Below are positions 1-6,007 of a stretch of DNA of 6,388 bases, one piece after another (position 1 is the first letter of the stretch; each line of letters opens with the position of its first letter). Location: the NCBI GenBank assembly GCA_900540805.1, contig UQHL01000044.1, positions 1 to 6,388 on the forward strand. The letters are read 5' to 3'. This DNA is from an uncultured Eubacteriales bacterium (GTDB taxonomy: Bacteria; Bacillota; Clostridia; Christensenellales; Borkfalkiaceae). The position numbers were made by a program, and so were the translations under genes. Under the pieces are notes generated by a model, which was not told the origin of the DNA, ran no database searches, and was given only the letters and a program-made list of their open reading frames with translations.

Positions 1-60
1 ACAAGGGCTATGCCCGAAAATGAAAAACCACCCGCTATGCGGGTGGATGATTATTATGCT
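1..60 (+). mobile_element. Probable right end of an IS200/IS605-type element (partial)
   Basis: Two hairpins follow each other, both with a TAT loop: GGGC/GCCC (5-8 with 12-15) and CCACCCGC/GCGGGTGG (28-35 with 39-46). IS200/IS605 elements have subterminal hairpins instead of terminal inverted repeats, and the transposase stop usually lies just before the right-end hairpin. One forward frame stops at TGA 21-23 and could be the last codons of tnpA, but too little is present to recognise the protein. The long hairpin has no T-tract, so it is a poor intrinsic terminator. The exact element boundary cannot be read; it probably falls between 47 and about 60. The assignment rests on hairpin architecture and on the similar hairpin set at the other end of the window. 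Confidence 0.5.
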
Positions 61-93
61 TTATTGGCGCGCGTTTCTTTCTAGTCGGAAAGA

Positions 94-303
94 TCATTCG
101 GCGGACCTTAAAAATTTGAAAAAATGTTCAAGATCCTCTTTTTCTATTTCTCCGTAAGCCTTTTCGTATTCTTTAATATATCTAATAATAAGTTGTTCTA
201 TTTCTTTATTTGTCGAACGTCCGTTTTCATTGGCTATATATTTCATTTTATCTAAATAATTAGGAGCAATTTTAAGCGGGAATTGAGGATATTTTTTTGC
301 CAT
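94..303 (-). CDS. Arc-like ribbon-helix-helix transcriptional repressor
   Basis: A 69-residue protein with the layout of phage P22 Arc. A short basic N-terminus leads into the beta-strand PQFPLKI (residues 6-12), then helix A (about 13-30, ending NENGRS), then helix B from TNKEIEQ (about 31-52), and a charged tail. The stretch PQF-L...ANENGRS-N-EI closely parallels Arc PQFNL...AEENGRSVNSEI. Gln7, Pro9 and Lys11 fall where Arc uses Gln9, Asn11 and Arg13 to contact DNA. Such proteins act as dimers and bind as dimer pairs to operators, usually repressing their own and adjacent promoters. I chose the ATG at 303 because the fold begins there; the frame stays open upstream to 441, but that part is low-complexity AT-rich sequence. 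No good Shine-Dalgarno is visible. The gene is far more AT-rich than the core genes downstream, which suggests transfer. It diverges from the broken HTH gene at 424. Confidence 0.75.
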   Translation of the reverse strand: MAKKYPQFPLKIAPNYLDKMKYIANENGRSTNKEIEQLIIRYIKEYEKAYGEIEKEDLEHFFKFLRSAE

Positions 304-403
304 ACAAATACCGTTTATGTAATTATTAACTTCAATCTTTTTCTTATACAAATATATTAGCATAAAATAAATATTATATACAAACCGAAATATATTTGTA
401 TAA
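302..403. promoter_or_regulatory. Operator array in the divergent control region
   Basis: The very AT-rich spacer between the repressor gene and the forward gene contains ATACAAATA at 302-310 and 346-354, ATACAAA at 378-384, and the reverse complement TATTTGTAT at 393-401. The second and fourth copies are the cores of a perfect 15-bp inverted repeat (344-358 with 389-403). The first copy overlaps the repressor start codon. Arc-family proteins bind short half-sites cooperatively and commonly repress themselves, so these are the natural operator candidates. A TATAAT on the reverse strand (complement of 373-378) overlaps the third copy and is the best candidate -10 for the repressor gene; no convincing -35 accompanies it. 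The repeats are seen directly; binding by the repressor is inferred. Confidence 0.55.
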
Positions 404-423
404 CAACATATGACGGAGGAAAG

Positions 424-1005
424 ATGAAAAAAATTTACCAAGATAAAGGTATAAGAATGTTAAAAAAACAGACAAAGCCGCGAAAGAGCAAATAAAATTT
501 TGCCTCTGTTTCAAGAGTGCAAAACCGACAGGGAGGTCTCCGAACTGCTCGGTTACGTTTCCCCCCGATTCCGTTTACTGCTATATCCATCAACATAAAC
601 TGCGGGAAAAGACGACCGTCACGCCCGCGCCCAAAAGGGGACGGCTTCCGTTCCCCCCCCGAAACCGCCAAAACCGCCCACTCCCGCACAACCGCCCGTT
701 TGCCATTCCCCCGAAAAAACAGTCTCCTCCGCAAAGAGAATTTCGCTTCGGCAACGGGCGCGACGGATTATTCCGCTCTATAAACAGGGGGAAACGGTCG
801 AGGGGATCGCCGCCCGTCTGGATTTATCCGTCAAAACGTCTTTTACTGGTTGCAATTTCACGGCTTTATCTACGCTGAAAGCGGAAAACCAACCGAGTAT
901 ATTCTTTCTCTATATGAGTTTGGGGTTTCCCCCGAAGAAATTCAAGACCTTTTTGGCTATATGAAATTGGAAACCATTCTTTCCCGCCTGCGTCAAGAAA
1001 AATAA
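424..1005 (+). pseudogene. Broken gene for a protein with three tandem helix-turn-helix repeats
   Basis: An ATG at 424 follows GGAGGA (415-420), but its frame stops after 23 codons at 493-495. Coding sense continues in other frames. Joining them needs five single-base changes: a missing base at the A7 run (462-468), another near the A4T4 run (494-501), an extra C in the C6 run (561-566), a missing C in the C8 run (653-660), and a missing base near 837-839. The net shift is three bases, returning to the starting frame and ending at TAA 1003-1005. The repaired protein, about 190 residues, has HTH-like units near 506-597, 776-868 and 910-1002. Each starts L-[FY]-x-x and carries a pattern such as VSELLGY, IAARLDL or IQDLFGY. 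A proline- and lysine-rich linker follows the first unit. The units resemble homeodomain-like/resolvase-type HTH folds. Decay is the simplest reading; homopolymer sequencing error or tract-length switching are alternatives. I do not recognise a named family. Confidence 0.6.
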
Positions 1006-1092
1006 ATTTTTATATTTCGGCACAAAAAATCGGGGCAAACGAATATAATCGGCACGTGAGACAACCTTTTTTTGCATTTTCGACAAAAGTCT

Positions 1093-1176
1093 TTGCGAAA
1101 ATTTCTTTTTCCCATGTTATAAATCGCGTTCCGCCCTCATAGATTAAAGCAGAACGATACCGAAAGGAAAAAGGAG
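1093..1176 (+). promoter_or_regulatory. Candidate promoter and RBS for the spoIVF-like pair
   Basis: The 179 bases between the broken HTH gene and the SpoIVFA-like gene hold two overlapping promoter readings. One is sigma-A-like: TTGCGA (1093-1098), a 19-base spacer and an extended -10 TGTTATAAA (1115-1123). The other is sigma-E-like: TTATAAA (1117-1123), 14 bases, then CATAGATT (1138-1145). The latter only partly matches the sigma-E consensus but would fit, since spoIVF is under mother-cell sigma-E control in B. subtilis. A perfect TATAAT at 1044-1049 lacks a -35. The RBS AAGGAG (1171-1176) lies 8 bases before the ATG at 1185 and fixes that start. Confidence 0.35.
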
Positions 1177-1184
1177 ATTTTTTT

Positions 1185-2204
1185 ATGAACGAAGAAATCG
1201 AATATGCCGAAATGTTGGAAATTCCCGTTTCTACGGTCAATGTGGTGAAGAAAAAGAATCGCCGCGTCCGCGGGAAAAATCAGCCCAATCTCAAGGAACG
1301 CCTTATCTCCCGCGTCAACAACCGCGTGGGGAACGCTTCTTACGCGCCCGAAGATGCCGCGATAGAGTCCGCGCCCGCGTCCGCGCTGGAGCAAAATCCC
1401 GTTTATGCGTCGGCGGAAAATGCCGCGCTCGAGGACGCGGCACAAAACGCGCCCCTCGCAGAACCCGATTTCGGCGCCTACGCTTACGCCGAGGGCGGCG
1501 AACGTCTGGACACCGTTCTTTTGTCCGACGAAGGCGGCAGGCGCGCGAAAAAGAAGCGGCGCTGGTTTGCGGCCAAGGAGCAGCCTGAATACGCCGACTT
1601 CCAAAACGACGAAGAGGACTTTTCGGAAAACGACGGCACCATGGCATTGACGAAGCCGAAAGAAAGCCGTAAATCGGGCATTATTCTTACGGTGGAATTC
1701 GCGGTGGCCTGTCTGCTGTGCGGCGGAATTTTCCTCACCAACGTCTTTATGCCCACCAGCGCGATCAACACGTTTTTCCGCGGCTTAATGCCCGCAAAAG
1801 CGGAAAAAGAGGATACGAGGGTGTATTCCGATTTTACCCTGACGGGCGTCGTCAGCGAGCTTTCCGACGCGGAAATCACCGTCTCTCCCACGGGCGTGCT
1901 TACCTTTACGGACGAATGCTGCGTCTATCCCGCCGTTGACGGGAAAATCTCCGAGGTGACGAAAAATTCCGACGGCACTTACGACGTGAAAATTTCGCAT
2001 ACAAACAGCTTTTACGGCGTTATCGGCGGCCTCGACTACGTATATTATGCCGTGGGCGACAAGGTATATTCCAACGTTCCCGTGGGCTTCTCGAAGGGAG
2101 AAACGGCCGTGCGCGTCACGATGTATTCCAACGACGAGCTTCTCAACTGCTACACCGTGGACAGCGAAAACTGCCTGACGTGGGTAAACTCGTCGGAGAG
2201 CTGA
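1185..2204 (+). CDS. SpoIVFA-like membrane protein with degenerate LytM/M23 domain
   Basis: A 339-residue single-pass membrane protein. Residues 1-164 form a long, charged, probably disordered cytoplasmic part rich in Ala and Glu, with basic clusters at 22-31 and 119-126. One membrane segment spans about 165-188, just after basic residues, so the C-terminus faces outward. Residues about 245-325 resemble a LytM/M23 fold (YPAVDGKISEV, then VKISH, then VGDKVYSNVPVGFSKGE). The zinc-binding residues of active M23 enzymes are not there: no HxxxD and no HxH, with VTMYSND where the last motif would be. Such a noncatalytic LytM domain fits SpoIVFA, which with BofA holds the protease SpoIVFB inactive in the forespore-surrounding membrane until the SpoIVB signal arrives. 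The next gene, 22 bases downstream, is a SpoIVFB-type protease, which is the main support. B. subtilis SpoIVFA is shorter, so the cytoplasmic part looks enlarged. An inactive envelope LytM protein unrelated to sporulation remains possible. Confidence 0.7.
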   Translation: MNEEIEYAEMLEIPVSTVNVVKKKNRRVRGKNQPNLKERLISRVNNRVGNASYAPEDAAIESAPASALEQNPVYASAENAALEDAAQNAPLAEPDFGAYAYAEGGERLDTVLLSDEGGRRAKKKRRWFAAKEQPEYADFQNDEEDFSENDGTMALTKPKESRKSGIILTVEFAVACLLCGGIFLTNVFMPTSAINTFFRGLMPAKAEKEDTRVYSDFTLTGVVSELSDAEITVSPTGVLTFTDECCVYPAVDGKISEVTKNSDGTYDVKISHTNSFYGVIGGLDYVYYAVGDKVYSNVPVGFSKGETAVRVTMYSNDELLNCYTVDSENCLTWVNSSES

Positions 2205-2226
2205 TATAGGGAACGGGCGGACGAAC

Positions 2227-3201
2227 GTGGAAAATTCCAAAGTCGGCGGGGCGGGAGAAAACGGCGCGAAAAGCACAAAACGCGCACGAGGCGTGCAGCG
2301 CGCAGACGGCGTACAAAGCCCGCAAGGCATAAAACGCCGCAAAACGCGCGCCCGCCGTGTCCGAAAAGCGCTGAAGGTACATCCGCTGTTTCTGCTTCTG
2401 GGCGTATATTATTGTTTTATCGGTGAACTGCCGCTGTTTTTGCTCAGCGCCCTGGTGGCGCTTCAGCACGAGTGCGCACACGCCTTCGCCGCGGCAAAGC
2501 TGGGCTATCGGCTGGATCGCGTCGTGCTGATGCCGTACGGCGCGGTGATCGACGGCGATCTGTCGGGGATCAGCTTCAAAGACGAAATTTTCGTGGCGGT
2601 GTGGGGGCCTTTGTGCAACCTTGTCACCGCGGCGGGGTTTGCCGCGCTGTGGTGGATTTATCCGACGGCGTATGCGTTTACGGACACGGCGTGCTATGTT
2701 TCCCTCGCCGTCGCCCTGGTTAATCTCATACCTGCCTACCCTCTCGACGGAGGCAGAGTGCTGAGAGCCGCGCTCGCCATGCACTTCGATGAAAAAAAGG
2801 TGAATCGGATCTGCCGCGGGATCACGCTGGTTCTGGCGGCCGGTCTGCTGGCCGCGTTTGTGACGCTTTGCGTCAGAAAGACGCCGAATTTCACGCTGCT
2901 TGCCTTTTCGCTGTTTCTCGCCGTCGGAGCGTTCGGAAACCCCAAAAACGACGACGCGAAATATCGAAAAATCAATTTTTCCTCCAAAGCGGCCTTCAGG
3001 CGCGGCGTCGAGATCCGCCGCGTGGCGGTGGAAGAAACGTGTTCTCTGAAACGCGCCGTCGGGTTTATCGAACAGGGCAGATATCTCATTTTGGACGTCT
3101 ATGACCAAAGGGAAAATTATCTCGGGGAAATTCGGCAGGACGAACTCGCGGAAATCTTTTCCCAAGCGGGCATATACGAGCCGATCGGGGATTTTTTGTA
3201 A
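2227..3201 (+). CDS. spoIVFB: SpoIVFB-like intramembrane metalloprotease (M50, site-2 family)
   Basis: A 324-residue polytopic membrane zinc protease. HECAH (81-85) is the HExxH zinc and catalytic motif inside a membrane helix. NLIPAYPLDGG (166-176) is the second M50 motif, with Asp174 as third ligand. Hydrophobic segments lie near 52-78, 121-145, 155-172, 197-215 and 222-236. Residues 262-312 look like the single CBS-type domain of SpoIVFB, which responds to ATP. In Bacillus this enzyme cuts pro-sigma-K in the mother cell, releasing active sigma-K. The GTG at 2227 gives a basic extension of about 50 residues before the usual start of the family (KVHPLF). The next possible start, GTG 2293, has only a GAGG with no usable spacing. 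The RBS at 2227 is weak (AGGGA at 2208-2212, GGGCGG at 2215-2220), so coupling to the preceding gene is likely. Assignment to M50B is firm; the pro-sigma-K substrate is inferred from the paired SpoIVFA-like gene and the synteny. Confidence 0.85.
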   Translation: MENSKVGGAGENGAKSTKRARGVQRADGVQSPQGIKRRKTRARRVRKALKVHPLFLLLGVYYCFIGELPLFLLSALVALQHECAHAFAAAKLGYRLDRVVLMPYGAVIDGDLSGISFKDEIFVAVWGPLCNLVTAAGFAALWWIYPTAYAFTDTACYVSLAVALVNLIPAYPLDGGRVLRAALAMHFDEKKVNRICRGITLVLAAGLLAAFVTLCVRKTPNFTLLAFSLFLAVGAFGNPKNDDAKYRKINFSSKAAFRRGVEIRRVAVEETCSLKRAVGFIEQGRYLILDVYDQRENYLGEIRQDELAEIFSQAGIYEPIGDFL

Positions 3202-3239
3202 AAAATGTAAAAAAACGCATACGAATTTTCAAAACCCCC

Positions 3240-3268
3240 TTGCAAAAGCGCGCATTGTATGCTATACT
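3240..3268 (+). promoter_or_regulatory. Sigma-A-type promoter for rng
   Basis: TTGCAA (3240-3245), a 17-base spacer and TATACT (3263-3268), with TGC just before the -10 giving an extended -10. It starts 38 bases after the protease stop codon. Transcription would begin near 3275, leaving a leader of about 97 bases ahead of the RNase gene. This lets rng be expressed in growing cells independently of the sporulation-type pair upstream. Confidence 0.75.
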
Positions 3269-3305
3269 ATGAGTCGAATAACGCTTTAGTGTGTGAACAA
3301 TGTGT

Positions 3306-3334
3306 AAGCGGGCGATTTTATCCGCCGCTTTTTT
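3306..3334 (+). terminator. Intrinsic terminator or attenuator inside the rng leader
   Basis: AAGCGG (3306-3311) pairs with CCGCTT (3325-3330), with a short extension inside the stem, and six Ts run from 3329 to 3334. It lies downstream of the rng promoter and upstream of the rng start. It would end read-through from the spoIVF-like pair and could also attenuate rng. CGCTT at 3282-3286 can pair with AAGCG at 3306-3310, offering a small competing structure. Confidence 0.6.
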
Positions 3335-3371
3335 GGATTTGTAAGTCATTTGAAGGTTCGGATATACGATA

Positions 3372-4877
3372 ATGAAAAAAGAATGGTTTTTCGACCGCTA
3401 TTGCGGTCAGCAGTTTGTCGCGCTCCTCGAGGACGGTAAGCTTGCGGAATTTGCCGCGGAAAAGGAAAAAAACGGCGAAATCGTGGGCAATATCTACAAG
3501 GGGCGCGTTATGAACGTGCTCGCGGGCATGCAGGCCGCGTTTATTTCCTGCGGGCTGGAAAGAAACTGCTATCTCTCCATAGAGGAAACCTATACCGATT
3601 ATTCCAAATACGACGGCACCATGGGCGGGTCGGGGCCTCAGCTGCCCGAGTTGAAGGAGGGGGACGAGATTATCGTTCAGGTGACTAAGCCGCCGCGCGG
3701 AAACAAGGGCGCCAAGGTCACCACGCACCTGTCCTTTGTGGGGAAAAACCTCATTTTTTTGCCCAATACCGATTTTGTGGGTATTTCGAGAAAGATTACC
3801 GATCCCGAGCTGCGCGAAAATCTGCTGTTTACGGCCGACAGGATGCGCGAGCGGGAGGGGGAAGGGTTTATCGTGCGCACGCAGGCGCCGTTTGTCACCC
3901 GCAAGCAGCTGAAAACGGAGGCGGAGTATCTTAAAAATCTCTATCGGGACATGCGGGATTTTGCAAAGGGCGCGGCCGTGGGCGCGGTTTTGTATAAGGA
4001 TTTCGATTTGCCCGTGCGCGTCATGCGGGACAGTATGGGGGACGACGTGACGGCCATGTACGTGGGCGACGACGATCTGTACGAACGGCTTTTGAAGCTG
4101 GCGCGCCTGCGCGGGGACATTTCCGAACGAAAGCTGATCCACTATACGGGCAAGCGCGCACTGATGCGCGAATACGGAATTTCGCCGCTGGTGTTTGCGG
4201 CGGCTCAGCCGACCGTACCGCTGGACAACGGCGGATATCTGGTGATCGACCGCACGGAAGCGATGACGGTGGTGGACGTGAACACGGGCAGCTTCGTCGG
4301 GGACACCCGTCTCGAGGACACCGTATTTTCGGTGAATCTCGCCGCGGCGCGGGAGATCGCGAGGCAGGTACGCCTGCGGAATATCGGCGGGATCGTCGTG
4401 GTGGATTTTATCGACATGACGGAGGAGGCGCACAGGGAAGCGGTGACCGCGGAATTGACCGAGTGCCTGTCCAAGGATAAGGCCAAGTGTCACGTTTTGC
4501 CGATGAGCGAGCTTTGCCTGACGCAGTTTACCCGCAAGCGGGTGGGGTGCGACGTGCTTTCGTACCTGGTCAAGCCCTGTCCCCACTGCCGCGGAAACGG
4601 CGACGTCCCCGAGGACATTTTCGTCATCACCCGTATCCGTTCGGATATCCTCGATTGCTTCGCAAACGGCTACCATGCCGCCGTGGTCGAGCTGAACGAG
4701 GGAATTCTGCGGCGGATACTCGGCGAGGGCCTGCTCTCGGGCGAAGTGAATACCATCTGGCGGGACAAGCGGGTGTATATGATTCCGCACAAAACCTTTC
4801 AGGAGGCGCAGTATTCGGTGCGGGGGGACAATTCGGGCGTGCTGCATCTGCCCGATAAGGCGCAGATATTGTATTGA
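3372..4877 (+). CDS. rng: Ribonuclease G (RNase E/G family endoribonuclease)
   Basis: A 501-residue protein matching the RNase G length and domain order. An S1 RNA-binding domain covers about 36-125 (NIYKGRVMNVLAGMQAAF), with a Gly-rich insertion near 82-90. The 5'-sensor/RNase-H-like region follows, then the DNase-I-like catalytic part with Asp302 (VVDVNTG) and Asp345 (IVVVDFIDM), the equivalents of the magnesium-binding Asp303 and Asp346 of E. coli RNase E. CPHC at 403-406 is the zinc-link motif that joins subunits. The C-terminal ~95 residues form the small domain; no long disordered degradosome scaffold is present, so this is G-type, not E-type. It cuts single-stranded, AU-rich RNA with 5'-monophosphate preference and acts in rRNA maturation and mRNA turnover. 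The start at 3372 gives the family N-terminus (MKKEW...VALLEDGKL); the Shine-Dalgarno is poor (GAAGG at 3352-3356, about 15 bases upstream), suggesting modest translation. It lies between the spoIVF-like pair and rplU. Confidence 0.95.
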   Translation: MKKEWFFDRYCGQQFVALLEDGKLAEFAAEKEKNGEIVGNIYKGRVMNVLAGMQAAFISCGLERNCYLSIEETYTDYSKYDGTMGGSGPQLPELKEGDEIIVQVTKPPRGNKGAKVTTHLSFVGKNLIFLPNTDFVGISRKITDPELRENLLFTADRMREREGEGFIVRTQAPFVTRKQLKTEAEYLKNLYRDMRDFAKGAAVGAVLYKDFDLPVRVMRDSMGDDVTAMYVGDDDLYERLLKLARLRGDISERKLIHYTGKRALMREYGISPLVFAAAQPTVPLDNGGYLVIDRTEAMTVVDVNTGSFVGDTRLEDTVFSVNLAAAREIARQVRLRNIGGIVVVDFIDMTEEAHREAVTAELTECLSKDKAKCHVLPMSELCLTQFTRKRVGCDVLSYLVKPCPHCRGNGDVPEDIFVITRIRSDILDCFANGYHAAVVELNEGILRRILGEGLLSGEVNTIWRDKRVYMIPHKTFQEAQYSVRGDNSGVLHLPDKAQILY

Positions 4878-4905
4878 TCCGATAGCCGACGAAGGGAAGC
4901 ATCGA

Positions 4906-4943
4906 AAAAAGCGGCCCGTGCAATTTTGCACGGGCCGCTTTTT
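4906..4943. terminator. Strong bidirectional intrinsic terminator
   Basis: A perfect 18-bp stem (4906-4923 with 4926-4943) has a GC-rich core GCGGCCCGTGC flanked by A5 on the left and T5 on the right. It therefore works as a terminator in both directions. It sits between convergent genes: rng ends 28 bases to the left and the reverse-strand helical gene ends 43 bases to the right. Confidence 0.95.
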
Positions 4944-4985
4944 GACAAAATTTTGAAAAGCGTTCGTTTCTGCTGCCTTGAAAAA

Positions 4986-5423
4986 TCACAAAAAAGTTTT
5001 CAGCTTCTTTTCAAATTCCTCTTCGAGGGCGATCAGGTCCTTTAACAGCGCGGTAATCTCCTCGTCGTCGTCTTTGGGCAGCTCGCTGAGAGAGGTCTTT
5101 AAGGAGGTGATCCCCATGACGGTGCCCTGGATCATCATTTCCGCGATGTGCGCGCGGGAATTGTCCGTGAGGGTGTTCATTTTGATCGAGCCCCACATCA
5201 TCGCCTTTTTCATGGGATTGGGTTCCTTTAATTCCAGCGCCTTATCGCGGGCGAGGCAGGCCGCCCTGCCGCAGATTTTTTCGTATTCCTCGTGCTGGCG
5301 CAGGATCTCCGCTTTGATCCCCTCGTCCTCTATTTCGGGCAGAATGTCCGAGATCGACTCGAGGGCAAGCTGGCAGTTGCGGTAAATTTCCGCTAAAATT
5401 TCTTCGCTCTTTTTGACTTCCAT
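4986..5423 (-). CDS. Conserved-looking all-helical protein of unknown function
   Basis: A 145-residue soluble protein, acidic overall, predicted almost wholly alpha-helical with no membrane segment or signal peptide. Helices are suggested at about 4-31, 34-65, 70-85, 88-115 and 120-145. The middle holds the distinctive stretch NSRAHIAEMMIQGTVMGI (88-105), preceded by KMNTLTD. Cysteines occur at 17, 51 and 56. Glu and His residues are spaced along the helices (Glu22, His44, Glu45, His92, Glu95, Glu134), which recalls four-helix ferritin-like bundles, but no clear pair of ExxH motifs is present, so metal binding is not claimed. The start is well set: AAAAGGAG (5433-5440 on this strand) lies 9 bases before the ATG. 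It runs against both neighbours, with its 3' end facing the bidirectional terminator and its 5' end diverging from the rplU promoter. From memory, similar small proteins occur in other Clostridia; I cannot name a family. Confidence 0.75.
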   Translation of the reverse strand: MEVKKSEEILAEIYRNCQLALESISDILPEIEDEGIKAEILRQHEEYEKICGRAACLARDKALELKEPNPMKKAMMWGSIKMNTLTDNSRAHIAEMMIQGTVMGITSLKTSLSELPKDDDEEITALLKDLIALEEEFEKKLKTFL

Positions 5424-5495
5424 AACTATCGTCTCCTTTTACTCGTAAGTTTTCGCTTTTTTTACGGGAAATATGCGAAAGAAAGAGAAAAATGC

Positions 5496-5525
5496 TTGAC
5501 TTATTCCGCGCGGGTATGGTATATT
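5496..5525 (+). promoter_or_regulatory. Strong sigma-A-type promoter of the rplU-rpmA operon
   Basis: TTGACT (5496-5501), an 18-base spacer and TATATT (5520-5525), preceded by TGG for an extended -10. It lies in the 213-base divergent region between the reverse-strand helical gene and rplU. The predicted start near 5532 leaves a leader of about 105 bases. Confidence 0.8.
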
Positions 5526-5530
5526 ATAGT

Positions 5531-5603
5531 CCGAGCCGATAGAAACGGGCTTTTTTAAGCGTCGCTTTTATGGAAAAATTTCCGTAAAAAGCGCCCGCCT
5601 CGG
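5531..5603 (+). ncRNA. Structured 5' leader of rplU, probable L21 leader
   Basis: Nested pairings fold the leader: CCGAG (5531-5535) with CTCGG (5599-5603), CGGG (5546-5549) with CCCG (5594-5597), and an apical hairpin of CGCTTTTATGGAAA (5563-5576) with 5579-5593, of about 14 pairs including one U-G and one bulged A. Firmicutes rplU operons are known to carry an L21 leader through which L21 represses its own synthesis. Position directly upstream of rplU and the folded shape support that; I cannot verify the family consensus by eye. The RBS AGGAGGT (5623-5629) is outside the helix. Confidence 0.6.
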
Positions 5604-5636
5604 GTTCTTCGAGACTGGAAAGAGGAGGTAAAAACT

Positions 5637-5942
5637 ATGTACGCTATCATCGAAAACGGAAACAAACAGTATAAGGTGGCGGAGGGCGACGTCGTTCGCG
5701 TGGAAAAACTCGCCGCCAAAGAAGGCGAAACCGTATCCTTCAACACGCTGATGGTTTCCGACGGAAACGGTATCAAGACGGGCGCGGAAGCTGCCGCTGC
5801 GAAGGTCACCGCTACGGTCGTTAAGCAGGACAAGGCCAAAAAGATTATCGTCTTTAAGTATAAGGCCAAGAAAAACGAGCGTAAAAAGCAGGGCCACAGA
5901 CAGCCCTACACCGCGGTCAAAATCGAAAAGATCGAGCTTTAA
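5637..5942 (+). CDS. rplU: 50S ribosomal protein L21
   Basis: 101 residues, the normal bacterial length. The start MYAIIENGNKQYKVAEGD and the basic C-terminal stretch IIVFKYKAKKNERKKQGHRQ (about 69-88) followed by PYT-VKIEKI are the L21 family signatures. L21 binds 23S rRNA and helps assemble the large subunit. The RBS AGGAGGT lies 7 bases before the ATG. It is the first gene of an operon with rpmA, behind its own strong promoter and a folded leader that probably mediates feedback. Confidence 0.98.
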   Translation: MYAIIENGNKQYKVAEGDVVRVEKLAAKEGETVSFNTLMVSDGNGIKTGAEAAAAKVTATVVKQDKAKKIIVFKYKAKKNERKKQGHRQPYTAVKIEKIEL

Positions 5943-5951
5943 CCGCCAAGG

Positions 5952-5981
5952 CTTTCGGACGGGCAGGGAACCCTCCGAAGG
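5952..5981 (+). promoter_or_regulatory. Hairpin in the rplU-rpmA spacer
   Basis: CTTTCGGA (5952-5959) pairs with TCCGAAGG (5974-5981), and GGG (5961-5963) with CCC (5971-5973), leaving one bulged C and a loop CAGGGAA. No T-run follows, so it is not a terminator. It may stabilise or tune the operon mRNA ahead of the rpmA RBS (AAGGAG, 5994-5999). Confidence 0.45.
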
Positions 5982-6007
5982 AAAAATCTGAAAAAGGAGA
6001 AATAAAA

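Noticed and set aside
1..46. A CRISPR-like or phase-variable repeat in the window-edge palindromes.
   Set aside because: There are no regularly spaced direct repeats with spacers; the two hairpins differ in length and sequence.
1..84. A 27-codon frame open from the window edge to TAG 82-84.
   Set aside because: It reads straight through the palindrome and shows no recognisable transposase ending; openness over 84 bases is not informative.
304..441. Extension of the Arc-like protein upstream to a start at 441.
   Set aside because: The extra 46 residues are hydrophobic, aromatic, AT-derived sequence covering the operator-like repeats; the Arc fold starts at the ATG at 303.
517..783. An 88-codon forward frame within the broken HTH gene, and the opposing reverse frame at 435-734.
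   Set aside because: The translation is Pro/Arg-rich noise. The HTH sense appears only in the other frames, so this is a by-product of the frameshifts.
1137..1604. Reverse open frames opposite the SpoIVFA-like gene and its upstream region.
   Set aside because: They follow from codon bias of the forward gene, and no good RBS or domain was seen.
2143..3165. A 340-codon reverse-strand open frame opposite the SpoIVFB-like gene.
   Set aside because: Antisense shadow: low-complexity Arg/Gln/Ala-rich translation with no motif, while the forward frame has both M50 motifs.
3318..4931. A 537-codon open frame on the reverse strand covering all of rng.
   Set aside because: It mirrors the full length of a certain gene, is rich in His, Arg and Pro as expected for an antisense frame of a GC-rich gene, and has no recognisable domain.
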